Source: Hymenobacter telluris (lineage in GTDB: Bacteria > Bacteroidota > Bacteroidia > Cytophagales > Hymenobacteraceae). From it: a DNA stretch of 64,000 bases. The position numbers and the translations under genes were made by a program. The notes beneath the pieces were generated by a model. That model was not told the origin of the DNA and ran no database searches. It saw nothing but the letters and a program-made list of their open reading frames with translations. Location: positions 1-64,000 of the forward strand of contig NZ_JAFLQZ010000015.1 of NCBI RefSeq assembly GCF_017313265.1. The letters are read 5' to 3'. Shown here in pieces: positions 26,820-35,557 of the stretch; the stretch's first letter is position 1, and the number at the start of each line of letters is the position of its first letter.

Positions 26820-26843
26820 GAGAAAGAGAAACTAAAGAAGAAC

Positions 26844-26945
26844 GTCATGCTGAGCTTGCCGAAGCATCTCTACCGCTCCGTTGTGGTAGTAACTTCTGAC
26901 GTGAGCAGCGAAGCGGTAGAGATGCTTCGGCAAGCTCAGCATGAC
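26844..26945. repeat. Family C inverted repeat between araD and araA
   Basis: GTCATGCTGAGCTTGCCGAA plus GCATCTCTACCGCT pairs with its full complement across a short loop; arms of about 34 bases. It fills the space between the araD stop (26961) and the araA start (26819). Confidence 0.92.
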
Positions 26946-26960
26946 CGTTATTTTGAAAAT

Positions 26961-27659
26961 TTATTGACCGTAGTAAGAATTAGCGCCGTGCTTACGCTCG
27001 TAGTGCTTGCGAATCAGGGCGTCTTTCAGACGGGGCACCTCGGGGCGCAATGTGCAGCTGAGGTAGGCCAGGCGGGCAATTTCTTCCAGCACGGCGCTGT
27101 TGTACACCGCTTTTTCCACGGTTTTGCCCCAGGTGAAGGGCGCGTGGTTGCCCACCAGAATCATCTCCACTTCGGTGGGCGAAATGCCACGCCGCTCGAA
27201 TTCCTGGATGATCTGCCAGCCGGTCTGGTGCTCGTAGTCGCCCTGAATCAGCTCGTCGGCCATGGGCGGGGCGCAGGGCACGTCGGTGGTGAGGTGGTCG
27301 GCGTGGGTGGTGCCCAGAATCGGAATGTCGGTTTGGGTTTGGGCCCAGGCGGTGGCGTAGGTGGAGTGCGTGTGCACAATGCCCCCGATTTCCGGCCACT
27401 GCTTGAAGAGCAGCGCGTGCGTCTTGGTATCCGACGACGGGCGCTTCTTGCCTTCTACAATGTTGTTGTCGAAATCGACAATCACAATGTCCTCGGGCGT
27501 CAGCGTGTCATAGGGCACGCCGCTGGGCTTGATGGCGAATACGTTTTTGGCGCGGTCCACCACGCTGGCATTGCCGAAGGTGAACAGCACCAGCCCAAGT
27601 TTGGGCAGTTGCATGTTGGCGTCGTAGCACGCCTGTTTCAAATCCTGGTATTGGCTCAT
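26961..27659 (-). CDS. araD: L-ribulose-5-phosphate 4-epimerase
   Basis: A 232-residue class II aldolase-fold epimerase making D-xylulose 5-phosphate. Seen: the LVLFTFGNASVVDR (GN-S phosphate-binding) motif, the KPSGVPYD stretch, GGIVHTHSTYAT with zinc-binding His residues, and LVGNHAPFTWGK. Its start overlaps the araB stop by 4 bases (ATGA at 27656-27659), indicating translational coupling. Confidence 0.97.
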   Translation of the reverse strand: MSQYQDLKQACYDANMQLPKLGLVLFTFGNASVVDRAKNVFAIKPSGVPYDTLTPEDIVIVDFDNNIVEGKKRPSSDTKTHALLFKQWPEIGGIVHTHSTYATAWAQTQTDIPILGTTHADHLTTDVPCAPPMADELIQGDYEHQTGWQIIQEFERRGISPTEVEMILVGNHAPFTWGKTVEKAVYNSAVLEEIARLAYLSCTLRPEVPRLKDALIRKHYERKHGANSYYGQ

Positions 27660-29395
27660 GCGGAGGTGATGGCAGGTGTTTCGGGTTCCATTACCGGCTC
27701 AGACTGGCCCACGGTGGCGCTTTCCACGAACTTACCGAAGGCCTGGTACTGCTCGTAGCGGGCCTGGTAGTCGGCCACGCGGGCGGGGTTGGGCTCGTAG
27801 GTTTCGGCAAAGCCGCTGCCCATCACGCGCTGGGCTGTCAGCACATCGGCGTGGATGCCGGCGGCTACGGCCGCGTACATGGCCGCGCCCAAGGCCGGGG
27901 CCTGCTCGGAAACGGCAATTTTGATGGGGCGGTCCAGCACGTCGGCCAGGGTCTGCATCACAAACTTCGACTTCTTGGCCACGCCCCCGATGCCGATTAC
28001 CTGCTTCACCGGGATGCCTTCCTGCTCGAAGCGCTCCACAATTTGCTTGGAGCCGTAGCAGATGGCTTCTACCAGCGCCCGGAAAATCTGGGGGGCGTTG
28101 GTGCCCATGGTCAGGTTCATCAGGGCGCCTTTCAGGGCCTGGTTGGCGTCGGGCGTACGGCGGCCGTTCACCCAGTCGAGGGCCAATACGGCCGACTCTT
28201 CGGGGTCCACTTCGGCAGCGGCTTTGCTGAGCTCTACCAGCAGCAGGTCGCTCATTTCGTCGCGCAGGGCCACTTGTTGTTCGGCGTTCAGCACTTTGGA
28301 ATGCGGCAGCACGTGGTGTAGCGGCCATTCCACCATCTGGCGGAACCAGGCCAGCAAGTCGCCGAAAGCCGACTGCCCAGCCTCCAAGCCCAGCATACCG
28401 GGAATCACGGAGCCGTCCACCTGCCCGCAGATGCCAGCCACGAGGTGGCTGCCTACTTCGGCGGTGGGCGCTACTACAATATCACAGGTGGACGTACCCA
28501 TCACCTTCACCATCGAATACGCTTCGATTTCGCCAGCTACGGCACCGGCGTGGGCGTCAAAGCTACCCACGGCTACCACGGTGTTGGTGGTCAGGCCGAG
28601 GCGCTCGGCCCACTCGGCGGAGAGGTGGCCGGCTACTTCGTCGGCGGTGTAGGTTTCCTCGAACAAGCGGCTGCGCAAGCCGGCCAGTTTGGGCTCCAGG
28701 TGCGTCAGGAACTCTTCAGAAGGCAAACCGCCCCAGCTTTCGTGCCACATGGCTTTGTGGCCGGCGGCGCAGCGGCTGCGCTTGAACGTGGCCAAATCCT
28801 GGCCGGTCAGCAGCAGCGTCACCCAGTCGCAATGCTCAATCCAGGAGTGCGCGGCCTTGAATACGGCCTCATCCTCGCGGATAACGTGCGCAATCTTGGC
28901 CCAAAACCACTCCGACGAGTAGATGCCGCCTTCAAACTTGGTGAAATCTTCGCCGCCCCAGGTGCGGGCTTTCTGGTTGATTTCGGCGGCTTCGGCCAGC
29001 GCCGTGTGGTCTTTCCAGAGCACGAACATGGCGTTCGGGTTGGTTTCGAAGCCGGGCGTGAGGGCCAGGGCCACGCCCTGCTCGTTTACGGGGCCGGGCG
29101 TCGAGCCCGTGGTGTCCACGGCAATGCCCACAATCTGCTCGGCGGGCACGTGGGCGGCCACTTTGCGGATGGTGGTTTCCAGCCCTTCGATGTGGTCGAG
29201 GGGGTGCTGGCGGAACCGGTTGCGGGCCGGGTTGCAGAACTCCAGCTTTTTCCAGCGCGCGTAGTAGTGCACGGCCTGGGCTATTTCGGCGCCAGTGCGG
29301 GCATCAACCAGCAAGGAGCGCACCGAGTCAGTGCCATAATCAACCCCAATGACGTACGCCGGGGAGTTGGAAGATGCAATATGAGAAGTTTCCAC
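27656..29395 (-). CDS. araB: L-ribulokinase
   Basis: A 579-residue FGGY-family kinase that phosphorylates L-ribulose. The N-terminal phosphate motif YVIGVDYGTDSVRSLLVDA (14-32) and the C-terminal GIGGVAKKSKFVMQ ATP-binding region are intact, and the length is usual for bacterial AraB. First of the translationally coupled araB-araD pair. A family C hairpin lies between its start and the galM stop, with short TGGTGAA repeats (29397-29437) at the 5' side. Confidence 0.97.
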   Translation of the reverse strand: METSHIASSNSPAYVIGVDYGTDSVRSLLVDARTGAEIAQAVHYYARWKKLEFCNPARNRFRQHPLDHIEGLETTIRKVAAHVPAEQIVGIAVDTTGSTPGPVNEQGVALALTPGFETNPNAMFVLWKDHTALAEAAEINQKARTWGGEDFTKFEGGIYSSEWFWAKIAHVIREDEAVFKAAHSWIEHCDWVTLLLTGQDLATFKRSRCAAGHKAMWHESWGGLPSEEFLTHLEPKLAGLRSRLFEETYTADEVAGHLSAEWAERLGLTTNTVVAVGSFDAHAGAVAGEIEAYSMVKVMGTSTCDIVVAPTAEVGSHLVAGICGQVDGSVIPGMLGLEAGQSAFGDLLAWFRQMVEWPLHHVLPHSKVLNAEQQVALRDEMSDLLLVELSKAAAEVDPEESAVLALDWVNGRRTPDANQALKGALMNLTMGTNAPQIFRALVEAICYGSKQIVERFEQEGIPVKQVIGIGGVAKKSKFVMQTLADVLDRPIKIAVSEQAPALGAAMYAAVAAGIHADVLTAQRVMGSGFAETYEPNPARVADYQARYEQYQAFGKFVESATVGQSEPVMEPETPAITSA

Positions 29396-29444
29396 GGGTG
29401 GTGAAATGGTGAAGTGGTGAAGTGGTGAAATGGTGAGGATCTAT

Positions 29445-29549
29445 CAGACCGTCATGCTGAGCTTGCCGAAGCATCTCGCGTGCTGACGTCAGATTACTAA
29501 TTCAACATCAGCACGCGAGATGCTTCGACAAGCTCAGCATGACGGTCTG
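29445..29549. repeat. Family C inverted repeat between galM and araB
   Basis: Arms of about 42 bases (29445-29486, 29508-29549) pair with about one mismatch. Weaker pairing continues outward: GTGAAATGGTGAGG near 29425-29438 and CCTCACCATTTCAC at 29561-29575, so the stem nearly reaches the galM stop codon at 29576. Confidence 0.92.
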
Positions 29550-29575
29550 TAGTATAACATACCTCACCATTTCAC

Positions 29576-30775
29576 TTATTTGCGCACGCCGAACTTGTAG
29601 ATGGTCGTGGATTTCAGGGTGTCGCCGGGCTTGAGGATGGTGCTCGGGAACGAGGGCTGGTTCGGCGAATCGGGGAAGTGCTGGGTTTCCAGGCAGAAGC
29701 CGGAGTTTTTGCCGTACACGGTGCCGCCTTTGCCTTTCAGGGTGCCATCGAGGAAGTTACCGGTGTAGAACTGGATACCGGGCTCGGTGGTGGTTACTTC
29801 CATGGTGCGGCCGGTGGCAGCATCGTACACGGTAGCGGCGGCGTGCATGCCGCTCGGGTTATTCAGCACCCAGTTGTGGTCGTAGCCACCGGGTACCTGC
29901 CCGATTCGCTCGCCAATGGTGTGGGGCGTGGTAAAGTCGAAGGGTGTGCCTTTTACTGGCTTCAACTCGCCGGTCGGAATCAGGGTGGCGTCTACCACGG
30001 TGTAGCGGTCGGCGGGCAGCGTTACCTCGTGGCCCAGGATGTCTTTGCCTACGCCGTGGTTAAGGTTGAAGTAGGCGTGGTTGGTGAGGTTGACGGGCGT
30101 GGCCTTGTCGGTGGTGGCGGTGTAGTCGATGCGCAGGGCGTCGTCGGCGGTGAGGGTGTACACCACCGTCACGGCCAGGTTGCCGGGGTAGCCTTCTTCG
30201 CCGTCCTTGCTGTTATAGGTAAGCGTTAGGGTCTGGCCGTCGGCCGAGGAGCCGGGCTTGGCATCCCATACCACTTTGTCGAAGCCTACCTTGCCGCCGT
30301 GCAGCGAGTTTGGGCCGTTATTTTTGGCCAGTGTGTATTCCTTGCCATCGAGCGTGAACTTGCCGCCTTTGATACGGTTGCCGTAGCGCCCAATCAAGGC
30401 CCCAAAATACGGCCCCGACTTCAGGAACTCCGGGCTTTGGTAGCCGCTCACGTTGTCGAAGCCCAGAATCACGTCGCCCATTTTGCCGTCTTTGTCAGGC
30501 ACCATCAGGCTGGTGAGCGTGCCCCCGAAGTTGGTGATGGTGGCTTTTACGCCGTGGGCGTTGGTGAGCGTGAAGAGTTGCGCTTCGGCACCGGCGTTGG
30601 TTTTGCCGAAAGAAGAGGAAGTAGGCATTGCGGCGGCAGAGGTTTGGGTGGAATCGGGGGCGGCAGCGCTGGTGCCACCTTCGGTATTGGTGGCCGGCTG
30701 CTGGTTGCAGGCCGTAAAGGCCAGGCTGGCCGCAATACCACCGGCAAGCAGACCGGCACGGTTGAATTTTTTCAT
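29576..30775 (-). CDS. galM: Aldose 1-epimerase, lipoprotein
   Basis: A 399-residue mutarotase with a lipoprotein signal (LAFTAC, Cys at about residue 23) and a Ser/Thr/Ala-rich linker, so it probably works in the periplasm on sugars freed by exported glycosidases. The fold is marked by GRYGNRIKGGKF, LTNHAYFNL (catalytic His) and TTEPGIQFYTGNF (catalytic Glu). It interconverts anomers of galactose, glucose and arabinose. It heads the arabinose block and is divergent from galK, with several LacI-type sites between. Confidence 0.95.
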   Translation of the reverse strand: MKKFNRAGLLAGGIAASLAFTACNQQPATNTEGGTSAAAPDSTQTSAAAMPTSSSFGKTNAGAEAQLFTLTNAHGVKATITNFGGTLTSLMVPDKDGKMGDVILGFDNVSGYQSPEFLKSGPYFGALIGRYGNRIKGGKFTLDGKEYTLAKNNGPNSLHGGKVGFDKVVWDAKPGSSADGQTLTLTYNSKDGEEGYPGNLAVTVVYTLTADDALRIDYTATTDKATPVNLTNHAYFNLNHGVGKDILGHEVTLPADRYTVVDATLIPTGELKPVKGTPFDFTTPHTIGERIGQVPGGYDHNWVLNNPSGMHAAATVYDAATGRTMEVTTTEPGIQFYTGNFLDGTLKGKGGTVYGKNSGFCLETQHFPDSPNQPSFPSTILKPGDTLKSTTIYKFGVRK

Positions 30776-31013
30776 TGCGTGAGGGGAAGTTAGAAATGCA
30801 GAAAACAGGGAGTGGAAACAGGCAGTGAAAAGAAAGTGGAATCAACTGATTTGCCGTAAGCAGCCCAGTGCGGCTTGCTGCCTAGATGGCTGGGCATTGG
30901 GGTCTAATTCCACTTCAGCAAGCATAAGTTGTAATCCAGTAAGAAGTAAGTTCTTCTTTCATAGGGAGCCACAATAGCTAAGTAGCCCGTAAAGTAGGAA
31001 TTACTATTGGTTT

Positions 31014-31029
31014 GCACAATCGTTTGTGC
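31014..31029. promoter_or_regulatory. LacI-type operator in the galM/galK gap
   Basis: GCACAATCGTTTGTGC is a CG-centred palindrome with 14 of 16 positions symmetric. It lies in the 859-base divergent region between galM and galK, whose remainder is non-coding. The small Cys-rich reading frame at 31139-31462 is not credible as a gene. Confidence 0.65.
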
Positions 31030-31039
31030 ATGCTTGCTT

Positions 31040-31055
31040 GCAAATAATTGTTTGC
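31040..31055. promoter_or_regulatory. Second LacI-type operator candidate, galM/galK gap
   Basis: GCAAATAATTGTTTGC has GCAAA / TTTGC halves and lies 10 bases after the site at 31014-31029. The close spacing suggests paired or cooperative binding. Confidence 0.45.
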
Positions 31056-31406
31056 GTTTCCACTTGTACTAGATTGATTAACAGCCATTCACTCTTTATC
31101 ATCAGGCAACAAATTGTGGGAAATAGACGCATGAAATTGTGCTGGGGAATAAGCCAAGACCCTGTTTAGGTAGCAAGCAGTTAGTTGCCGTCTGCGTCAG
31201 GCACGAACTGCGGAGGGTAGCACTGCTCCCCTGCTGTGCTAGCTCTTCAGTCCGCTACTGTTTTGCATGGCATCTGAAGCAGTGCGAACAGCTTTGCGGC
31301 TGCGTACGCCTAAGCATAGAAAGCAACTACAGTAGCAACGCCGGTTGCTGTGCTATTACTGCCTGCCGCTGCCTGGCAGCAAGGTGGCTCGGCAACGAAA
31401 ATATGC

Positions 31407-31419
31407 GCACAAATTGTGC
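31407..31419. promoter_or_regulatory. Third operator-like palindrome, galM/galK gap
   Basis: GCACAAATTGTGC is symmetric apart from its central base and shares the GCACAA/TTGTGC halves of the 31014 site, but lacks the central CG. Confidence 0.4.
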
Positions 31420-31537
31420 AAACCTTTGCATCAGGCATTGCTCGGTTCCTCATTTTAAATAACTCTCACTAGTGTCCGTACGCTGCATATACGCCGAATA
31501 CTACGAGCCAAATATGGGGTAGTAGCACTAAAATATT

Positions 31538-31549
31538 GCAAACGTATGC
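31538..31549. promoter_or_regulatory. Operator-like site near galK
   Basis: GCAAACGTATGC is a CG-centred palindrome with 10 of 12 positions symmetric, about 85 bases before the galK ATG, a position suited to promoter repression. Confidence 0.45.
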
Positions 31550-31634
31550 GCTAAATTCCAGAATTAATTTCCTTTACTTTAGCCTCAGTTTCTTTTGTCC
31601 CATTCCAGTTTCACGTCCTTGTTTCCTACAGGTC

Positions 31635-32786
31635 ATGCTTCAACAATCAATTGCAAAGTCTTTTCAAGAACGATTCGACCATTCTCCTTTGCTGGTAAGA
31701 GCGCCAGGTAGGGTGAACCTCATTGGTGAGCATACTGATTATAATGAGGGCTTTGTGTTGCCGGGCGCCATTGACAAGGAAATCTACTTTGCAGTAGGCT
31801 TGAACGGTACCAGCAAAATCCGCCTGTATGCCTATGACCTGGAGCAGGACTACGAAGCGGAAGTAGCGGACGTAAGCAAGGGCAAAACCATGTGGGCCAA
31901 CTACCTGAAAGGCGTGGTAGCACAGTTTCAGAAGCGTGGCCTCACCGTGCCAGGCTTCGACTGCGTGTTTGGCGGCACTATTCCCATTGGGGCGGGCTTG
32001 TCGTCGTCGGCGGCGGTGGAATGCGGACTGGCGTTTGCCCTCGACCACCTGATGGACACCCAACTCGACCGGATGACGCTGGCGCACATGGCACAGAAAG
32101 CCGAGCACGAGTTTGCCGGTGTACAGTCCGGCCTGATGGACCAGTTTGCCAGCTTGTTCGGCAAGCCCGGCCAGGTGGTGCGCCTCGACTGCCGCTCCCT
32201 CGATTATGAGTATTTGCCCTTCGATACCGAGGCGTGCCGCATTGTGCTCTGCAACTCCGGCGTGAAACACTCCCTGGCCAGCTCGGAATACAACCTGCGC
32301 CGCCAGGAGTGCGAGCAGGGTGTGGCTATTCTCAAAAAGTACTATCCCGAAATCAACTCCCTGCGCGACGCCACGCTGCCGCAGGTGAACGAGCACCGCG
32401 AGGAAATGGGCGACGTCGTGTACCGCCGCTGCCTGTACGTGGTGCAGGAGAACTTCCGGGTGGAAGCGGCTTGCCAGCACCTCAAAGACGGCGACCTGAA
32501 AGCTTTTGGGCAGGAAATGTACGCCTCCCACGCCGGCCTGCGCGACGACTACGAGGTGAGCTGCCGCGAGCTGGACGTGCTGGTACAGATTGCCAAGGCG
32601 CTGCCTGGCGTGTACGGCTCCCGCATGATGGGCGGCGGCTTCGGCGGCTGCACCATCAACCTGGTAGCTACCGAGCACGTGGATGATTTTGTGCAGAAGG
32701 CTTCCGAAGAATACCACCGCTACCTGGGCCTGCCCCTCGAAACCTACCAGACGACTATTGTAGGCGGCGTGGAAATAATCAAGTGA
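31635..32786 (+). CDS. galK: Galactokinase
   Basis: A 383-residue GHMP kinase that phosphorylates galactose at C1. It has the galactokinase signature [20 protein letters not shown] (about 21-40), the ATP loop [16 protein letters not shown] and the C-terminal [13 protein letters not shown]. The ATG at 31635 gives a normal N-terminus; earlier in-frame starts would add non-conserved residues and overlap the operator region. galT follows after a 97-base spacer with an inverted repeat. Confidence 0.97.
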   Translation: MLQQSIAKSFQERFDHSPLLVRAPGRVNLIGEHTDYNEGFVLPGAIDKEIYFAVGLNGTSKIRLYAYDLEQDYEAEVADVSKGKTMWANYLKGVVAQFQKRGLTVPGFDCVFGGTIPIGAGLSSSAAVECGLAFALDHLMDTQLDRMTLAHMAQKAEHEFAGVQSGLMDQFASLFGKPGQVVRLDCRSLDYEYLPFDTEACRIVLCNSGVKHSLASSEYNLRRQECEQGVAILKKYYPEINSLRDATLPQVNEHREEMGDVVYRRCLYVVQENFRVEAACQHLKDGDLKAFGQEMYASHAGLRDDYEVSCRELDVLVQIAKALPGVYGSRMMGGGFGGCTINLVATEHVDDFVQKASEEYHRYLGLPLETYQTTIVGGVEIIK

Positions 32787-32790
32787 TTTT

Positions 32791-32871
32791 CAGTTGCCAG
32801 TTGAGAGTTACCGGTTACCAGTTCATTCAACTACCGACAACTCTCAACCGGCAACTCTCAACTGGCAACTC
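32791..32871. repeat. Inverted repeat between galK and galT
   Basis: AGTTGCCAGTTGAGAGTT and AACTCTCAACTGGCAACT are perfect 18-base complements. Further inner copies of the CAACTCTCAACCGG theme are present, so the spacer is almost entirely repeat. Confidence 0.85.
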
Positions 32872-32883
32872 ATAACTAAACTG

Positions 32884-33936
32884 ATGGCTGAATTCGACAG
32901 CGCCGAGCACCCACACCGCCGCTACAACCCGCTTTCCGGCGAATGGATTCTGGTGTCGCCGCACCGCTCCAAACGGCCCTGGCAGGGCCAGCAGGAAAAA
33001 ACAACGGCCGAGCAGCGCCCCACCTACGACCCCACCTGCTACCTCTGCCCCGGCAACACCCGCGCCAACGGCGCCGTGAATCCGGCCTACGAAGGCACGT
33101 TTGTATTCGACAACGACTTTGCGGCTCTGATGCCTGATGTGCCTGTGGGCAGCGTGAACGTGGGCGGCTTGCTCCGGGCCGAATCGGAATCGGGCGTGGG
33201 GCGGGTTATATGCTTTTCGCCGCGCCACGACCTAACGTTGCCGGAAATGACGCCCGCTGAAATCCGGCGGGTAGTGGATGTATGGATCGAGCAGTACCAG
33301 GAGCTTGGCGCCCGGCCCGACATCAACTACGTGCAGATTTTCGAGAACAAGGGCCAGGCCATGGGCGCCAGCAACCCGCACCCGCACGGCCAGATTTGGG
33401 CCCAGCGCACCGTGCCGGTAGAGCCCGCCAAGGAAACCGTGCAACAGGCCGCCTACTTCGCCGAGCACGGCCGCAGCCTGCTTTCCGACTACCTGGAAAT
33501 CGAAACCAAGGAAAAGACCCGCGTAGTGCTCGAAAACGAGCATTTTGTGGTGGTGGTGCCGTTTTGGGCGGTATGGCCCTACGAGACGCTGCTGGTACCG
33601 CGCCGCCACGTGCAGGACGTGGCGCAGCTTACCGATGCCGAGAAAGATGCCCTGGCCGATATTCTGCGCCAGCTCACTATTCGCTACGACAACCTCTTCG
33701 AAATCTCCTTCCCCTACTCGGCCGGGCTGCACCAGCGCCCCACCGACGGGCAGGCGCACGAAAGCTGGCATTTCCACATGCACTTCTTCCCGCCACTGCT
33801 CCGCTCAGCTACGGTCCGCAAGTTCATGGTAGGCTACGAAATGCTCGGCAACCCCCAGCGCGACGTAACCCCCGAATTCGCCGCCGAACGGCTCCGCATC
33901 CAGTCCGATGTGCATTACAAACACGTTAGCGCTTAG
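32884..33936 (+). CDS. galT: UDP-glucose--hexose-1-phosphate uridylyltransferase
   Basis: A 350-residue HIT-superfamily enzyme that swaps UMP between UDP-glucose and galactose 1-phosphate. [17 protein letters not shown] starts the protein, with Zn-ligand CYLCPGN, then [13 protein letters not shown] with the catalytic HPH histidine. ATG at 32884 follows the galK-galT spacer. Its final codons and stop overlap a run of 7-base repeats. No galE is in the window. Confidence 0.97.
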   Translation: MAEFDSAEHPHRRYNPLSGEWILVSPHRSKRPWQGQQEKTTAEQRPTYDPTCYLCPGNTRANGAVNPAYEGTFVFDNDFAALMPDVPVGSVNVGGLLRAESESGVGRVICFSPRHDLTLPEMTPAEIRRVVDVWIEQYQELGARPDINYVQIFENKGQAMGASNPHPHGQIWAQRTVPVEPAKETVQQAAYFAEHGRSLLSDYLEIETKEKTRVVLENEHFVVVVPFWAVWPYETLLVPRRHVQDVAQLTDAEKDALADILRQLTIRYDNLFEISFPYSAGLHQRPTDGQAHESWHFHMHFFPPLLRSATVRKFMVGYEMLGNPQRDVTPEFAAERLRIQSDVHYKHVSA

Positions 33937-33969
33937 CGCTTAGCGCTTAGTGCTTAGTGCTTAGTGCTT
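33928..33969. repeat. Six tandem heptamers across the galT stop codon
   Basis: Three copies of AGCGCTT followed by three of AGTGCTT run head to tail. The TAG stop of galT falls at the first junction, so changes in copy number cannot lengthen the protein. The AGTGCTT motif also builds the repeats at 41310-41402 and appears inverted near 34210-34242. Confidence 0.92.
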
Positions 33970-34002
33970 AGTGGCCTACTTTACTTTGGGACTGGCAGTT
34001 CA

Positions 34003-34040
34003 AGAAAAGGCCCGATTCCTAGCGGAATCGGGCCTTTTCT
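34003..34040. terminator. Bidirectional terminator between galT and GH5-like gene
   Basis: AGAAAAGGCCCGATTCC and its exact complement with a 4-base loop and T runs on both strands, between convergent genes. Confidence 0.92.
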
Positions 34041-34081
34041 TTGGTGCTTGCTAATGAGCCAAGTGGGTGTATTGTTCTGGT

Positions 34082-34196
34082 GAGGGGCCTCACCCCCCAG
34101 CCCCCTCTCCGAAAAGGAGAGGAGGTGCCAGTCGTCAGCAGATGAACCGGTTTCCCCTCTCCTTTTCGGAGAGGGGGTCAGGGGGTGAGGCCCCTC
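34082..34196. repeat. Family E inverted repeat
   Basis: Arms of about 39 bases (34082-34121, 34158-34196) containing GGCCTCACCCCC and CCCCTCTCCGAAAAGGAGAG pair almost perfectly. It shares its outer sequence with the 2972-3252 element. It is nested inside a wider pairing between the AGTGCTTA repeats (33928-33969) and TAAGCACCAAGCACTAGG (34215-34232). Confidence 0.9.
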
Positions 34197-34248
34197 GTCC
34201 GCGCCCCTAAACACTAAGCACCAAGCACTAGGCACTAGGCACTAAAAC

Positions 34249-35340
34249 CTACTTGCCGTTTAGCTTCTTAATCAGGTTGGTTTCGTCTTGGCGGTAGGGC
34301 GCGCCGTCTTTCTGAAACACCTCGTGGAACCACTCAATTGGCTCACTGCCATCGGCCAACGGCGTATCCCAGGCGTATTTGGTGTTGGTTTTTCCATCGA
34401 CCAGGCCCCAGTTGATGGCGCCTACGTTTTGCTTTTTAAGCAGCGGCATGATGTTGGAAAAACGGCTGTTGCGGGTGCGGGCCATGTACTCGGTGCAGAT
34501 GAGGGGGCGGCCGTGGGTTTCGAGCAGCTCAATCACGCGCTGATGCATGGGCGCGTCTTCGTAGTTGTGGTACGTAATAATGTCGGAGTTGCGGGCCTGA
34601 AACCCATTCAGCGCCTGGAAGTCCCAGGCCCAAAGGCCCACACTCAGCGGCTGGTCGGGGTTTACGGCGCGGGCCCAGCTGAACACGTTGCGTAGCAGCG
34701 GCAACGATGTGGCCAGCTTGCCGGAGTTACCGGGCTCATTAAACAGGTCCCAGAGCAGAATGCGCTTATCGGTTTTGAAGCTGGTTAGCACGTCCTGCAC
34801 GTAGGGTTTCAGCTTTACAAACGTGGCCGAGTCGCGGGAGGCAGGGTCGCCGGGGTCTTGCAGCCAGCCGGAGTTGTGGATGCCGGTTTTGGGCGCGGGC
34901 TGCAGGCCGGGCTTGCTTTCCTTGTTCCAGCAGTCATCAAAGAACACGAAGATGGTTTGGATGTGGTGCTTGTCGGCAATGCCCAGGTAGGTGTTCAGGC
35001 GCTGCTTGAAGCCGCTGGGGTCTTGCTGCCAAGCCTGGCTGTGCAAAAACACGCGCATGGTATTGAACCCAATACCTTCGGCCCAGCCCAGCTCCCGGTC
35101 GATGGTGGTGGGGTCGAAGGTGGTAGCCTGCCACATTTCCAGTTGGTTGATGGCCGTGCTCGGAATGAAGTTGGCGCCCGACATCCACGGATGCGCGCGG
35201 TACCACTCCCAGGCTTTGGCCGTCGTCCAGACTTGGCCGGTGGCGGGTTGGGCATTCGTCTTGGTTTTGGTTTTAACTTTTTGCGCCTGGGTGCTGCCCC
35301 CCAAGGAAAGCAAGAGCAGAAAGAGCAGTAGTTTTTTCAT
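34249..35340 (-). CDS. Exported GH5-like glycoside hydrolase
   Basis: A 363-residue exported clan GH-A barrel of the cellulase/mannanase type. After the signal peptide (LLLFLLLLSLGGSTQAQ) and a short Lys/Thr stretch come WMSGANFIPSTAINQLEMW, the acid/base Glu in WDLFNEPGN (E202), and the nucleophile Glu in ICTEYMAR (E284). Subfamily and substrate are not clear. A perfect ACAAACGTTTGT palindrome lies about 70 bases upstream, in the gap shared with the divergent lacI gene, which implies control by that regulator. Confidence 0.88.
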   Translation of the reverse strand: MKKLLLFLLLLSLGGSTQAQKVKTKTKTNAQPATGQVWTTAKAWEWYRAHPWMSGANFIPSTAINQLEMWQATTFDPTTIDRELGWAEGIGFNTMRVFLHSQAWQQDPSGFKQRLNTYLGIADKHHIQTIFVFFDDCWNKESKPGLQPAPKTGIHNSGWLQDPGDPASRDSATFVKLKPYVQDVLTSFKTDKRILLWDLFNEPGNSGKLATSLPLLRNVFSWARAVNPDQPLSVGLWAWDFQALNGFQARNSDIITYHNYEDAPMHQRVIELLETHGRPLICTEYMARTRNSRFSNIMPLLKKQNVGAINWGLVDGKTNTKYAWDTPLADGSEPIEWFHEVFQKDGAPYRQDETNLIKKLNGK

Positions 35341-35406
35341 AGGGTGGAAAGTGGGAGTTGGAAGCCGGATGGATTAGGCAAGCCAAATAAGAGCAAAGAA
35401 GTTGGC

Positions 35407-35426
35407 TATACAAACGTTTGTGTATA
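35407..35426. promoter_or_regulatory. LacI-type operator before the GH5-like gene
   Basis: The core ACAAACGTTTGT (35410-35421) is a perfect CG-centred palindrome, flanked by TAT/TATA. It lies 67-86 bases upstream of the GH5-like start in the divergent gap with the LacI-family gene. Confidence 0.65.
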
Positions 35427-35485
35427 TCTATTCCGCGAGTTGAGGCTGTTACGCCCGATCAAAGCCGATAAATCACCTGGTTTCA

Positions 35486-35508
35486 CGCAAATACTTGCGC
35501 AAATTTGC
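35486..35508. promoter_or_regulatory. Operator-like sites before the LacI-family gene
   Basis: Two overlapping palindromes, CGCAA-ATAC-TTGCG (35486-35499) and GCAAATTTGC (35499-35508), lie 50-72 bases before the regulator's GTG start. They suggest autoregulation. Confidence 0.5.
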
Positions 35509-35557
35509 ATAGCTTGAGTAGCATTATTGCCTAGCCTTATTTCAACTCAACCCCTCC

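Noticed and set aside
25464-27758. 764-codon open frame on the + strand
   Set aside because: It runs opposite araA and araD and across the hairpin between them; composition is that of an antisense frame.
31139-31462. 107-codon Cys-rich frame in the galM/galK gap
   Set aside because: No signal, domain or codon bias; it overlaps operator-like palindromes and has improbable Cys content. Treated as non-coding.
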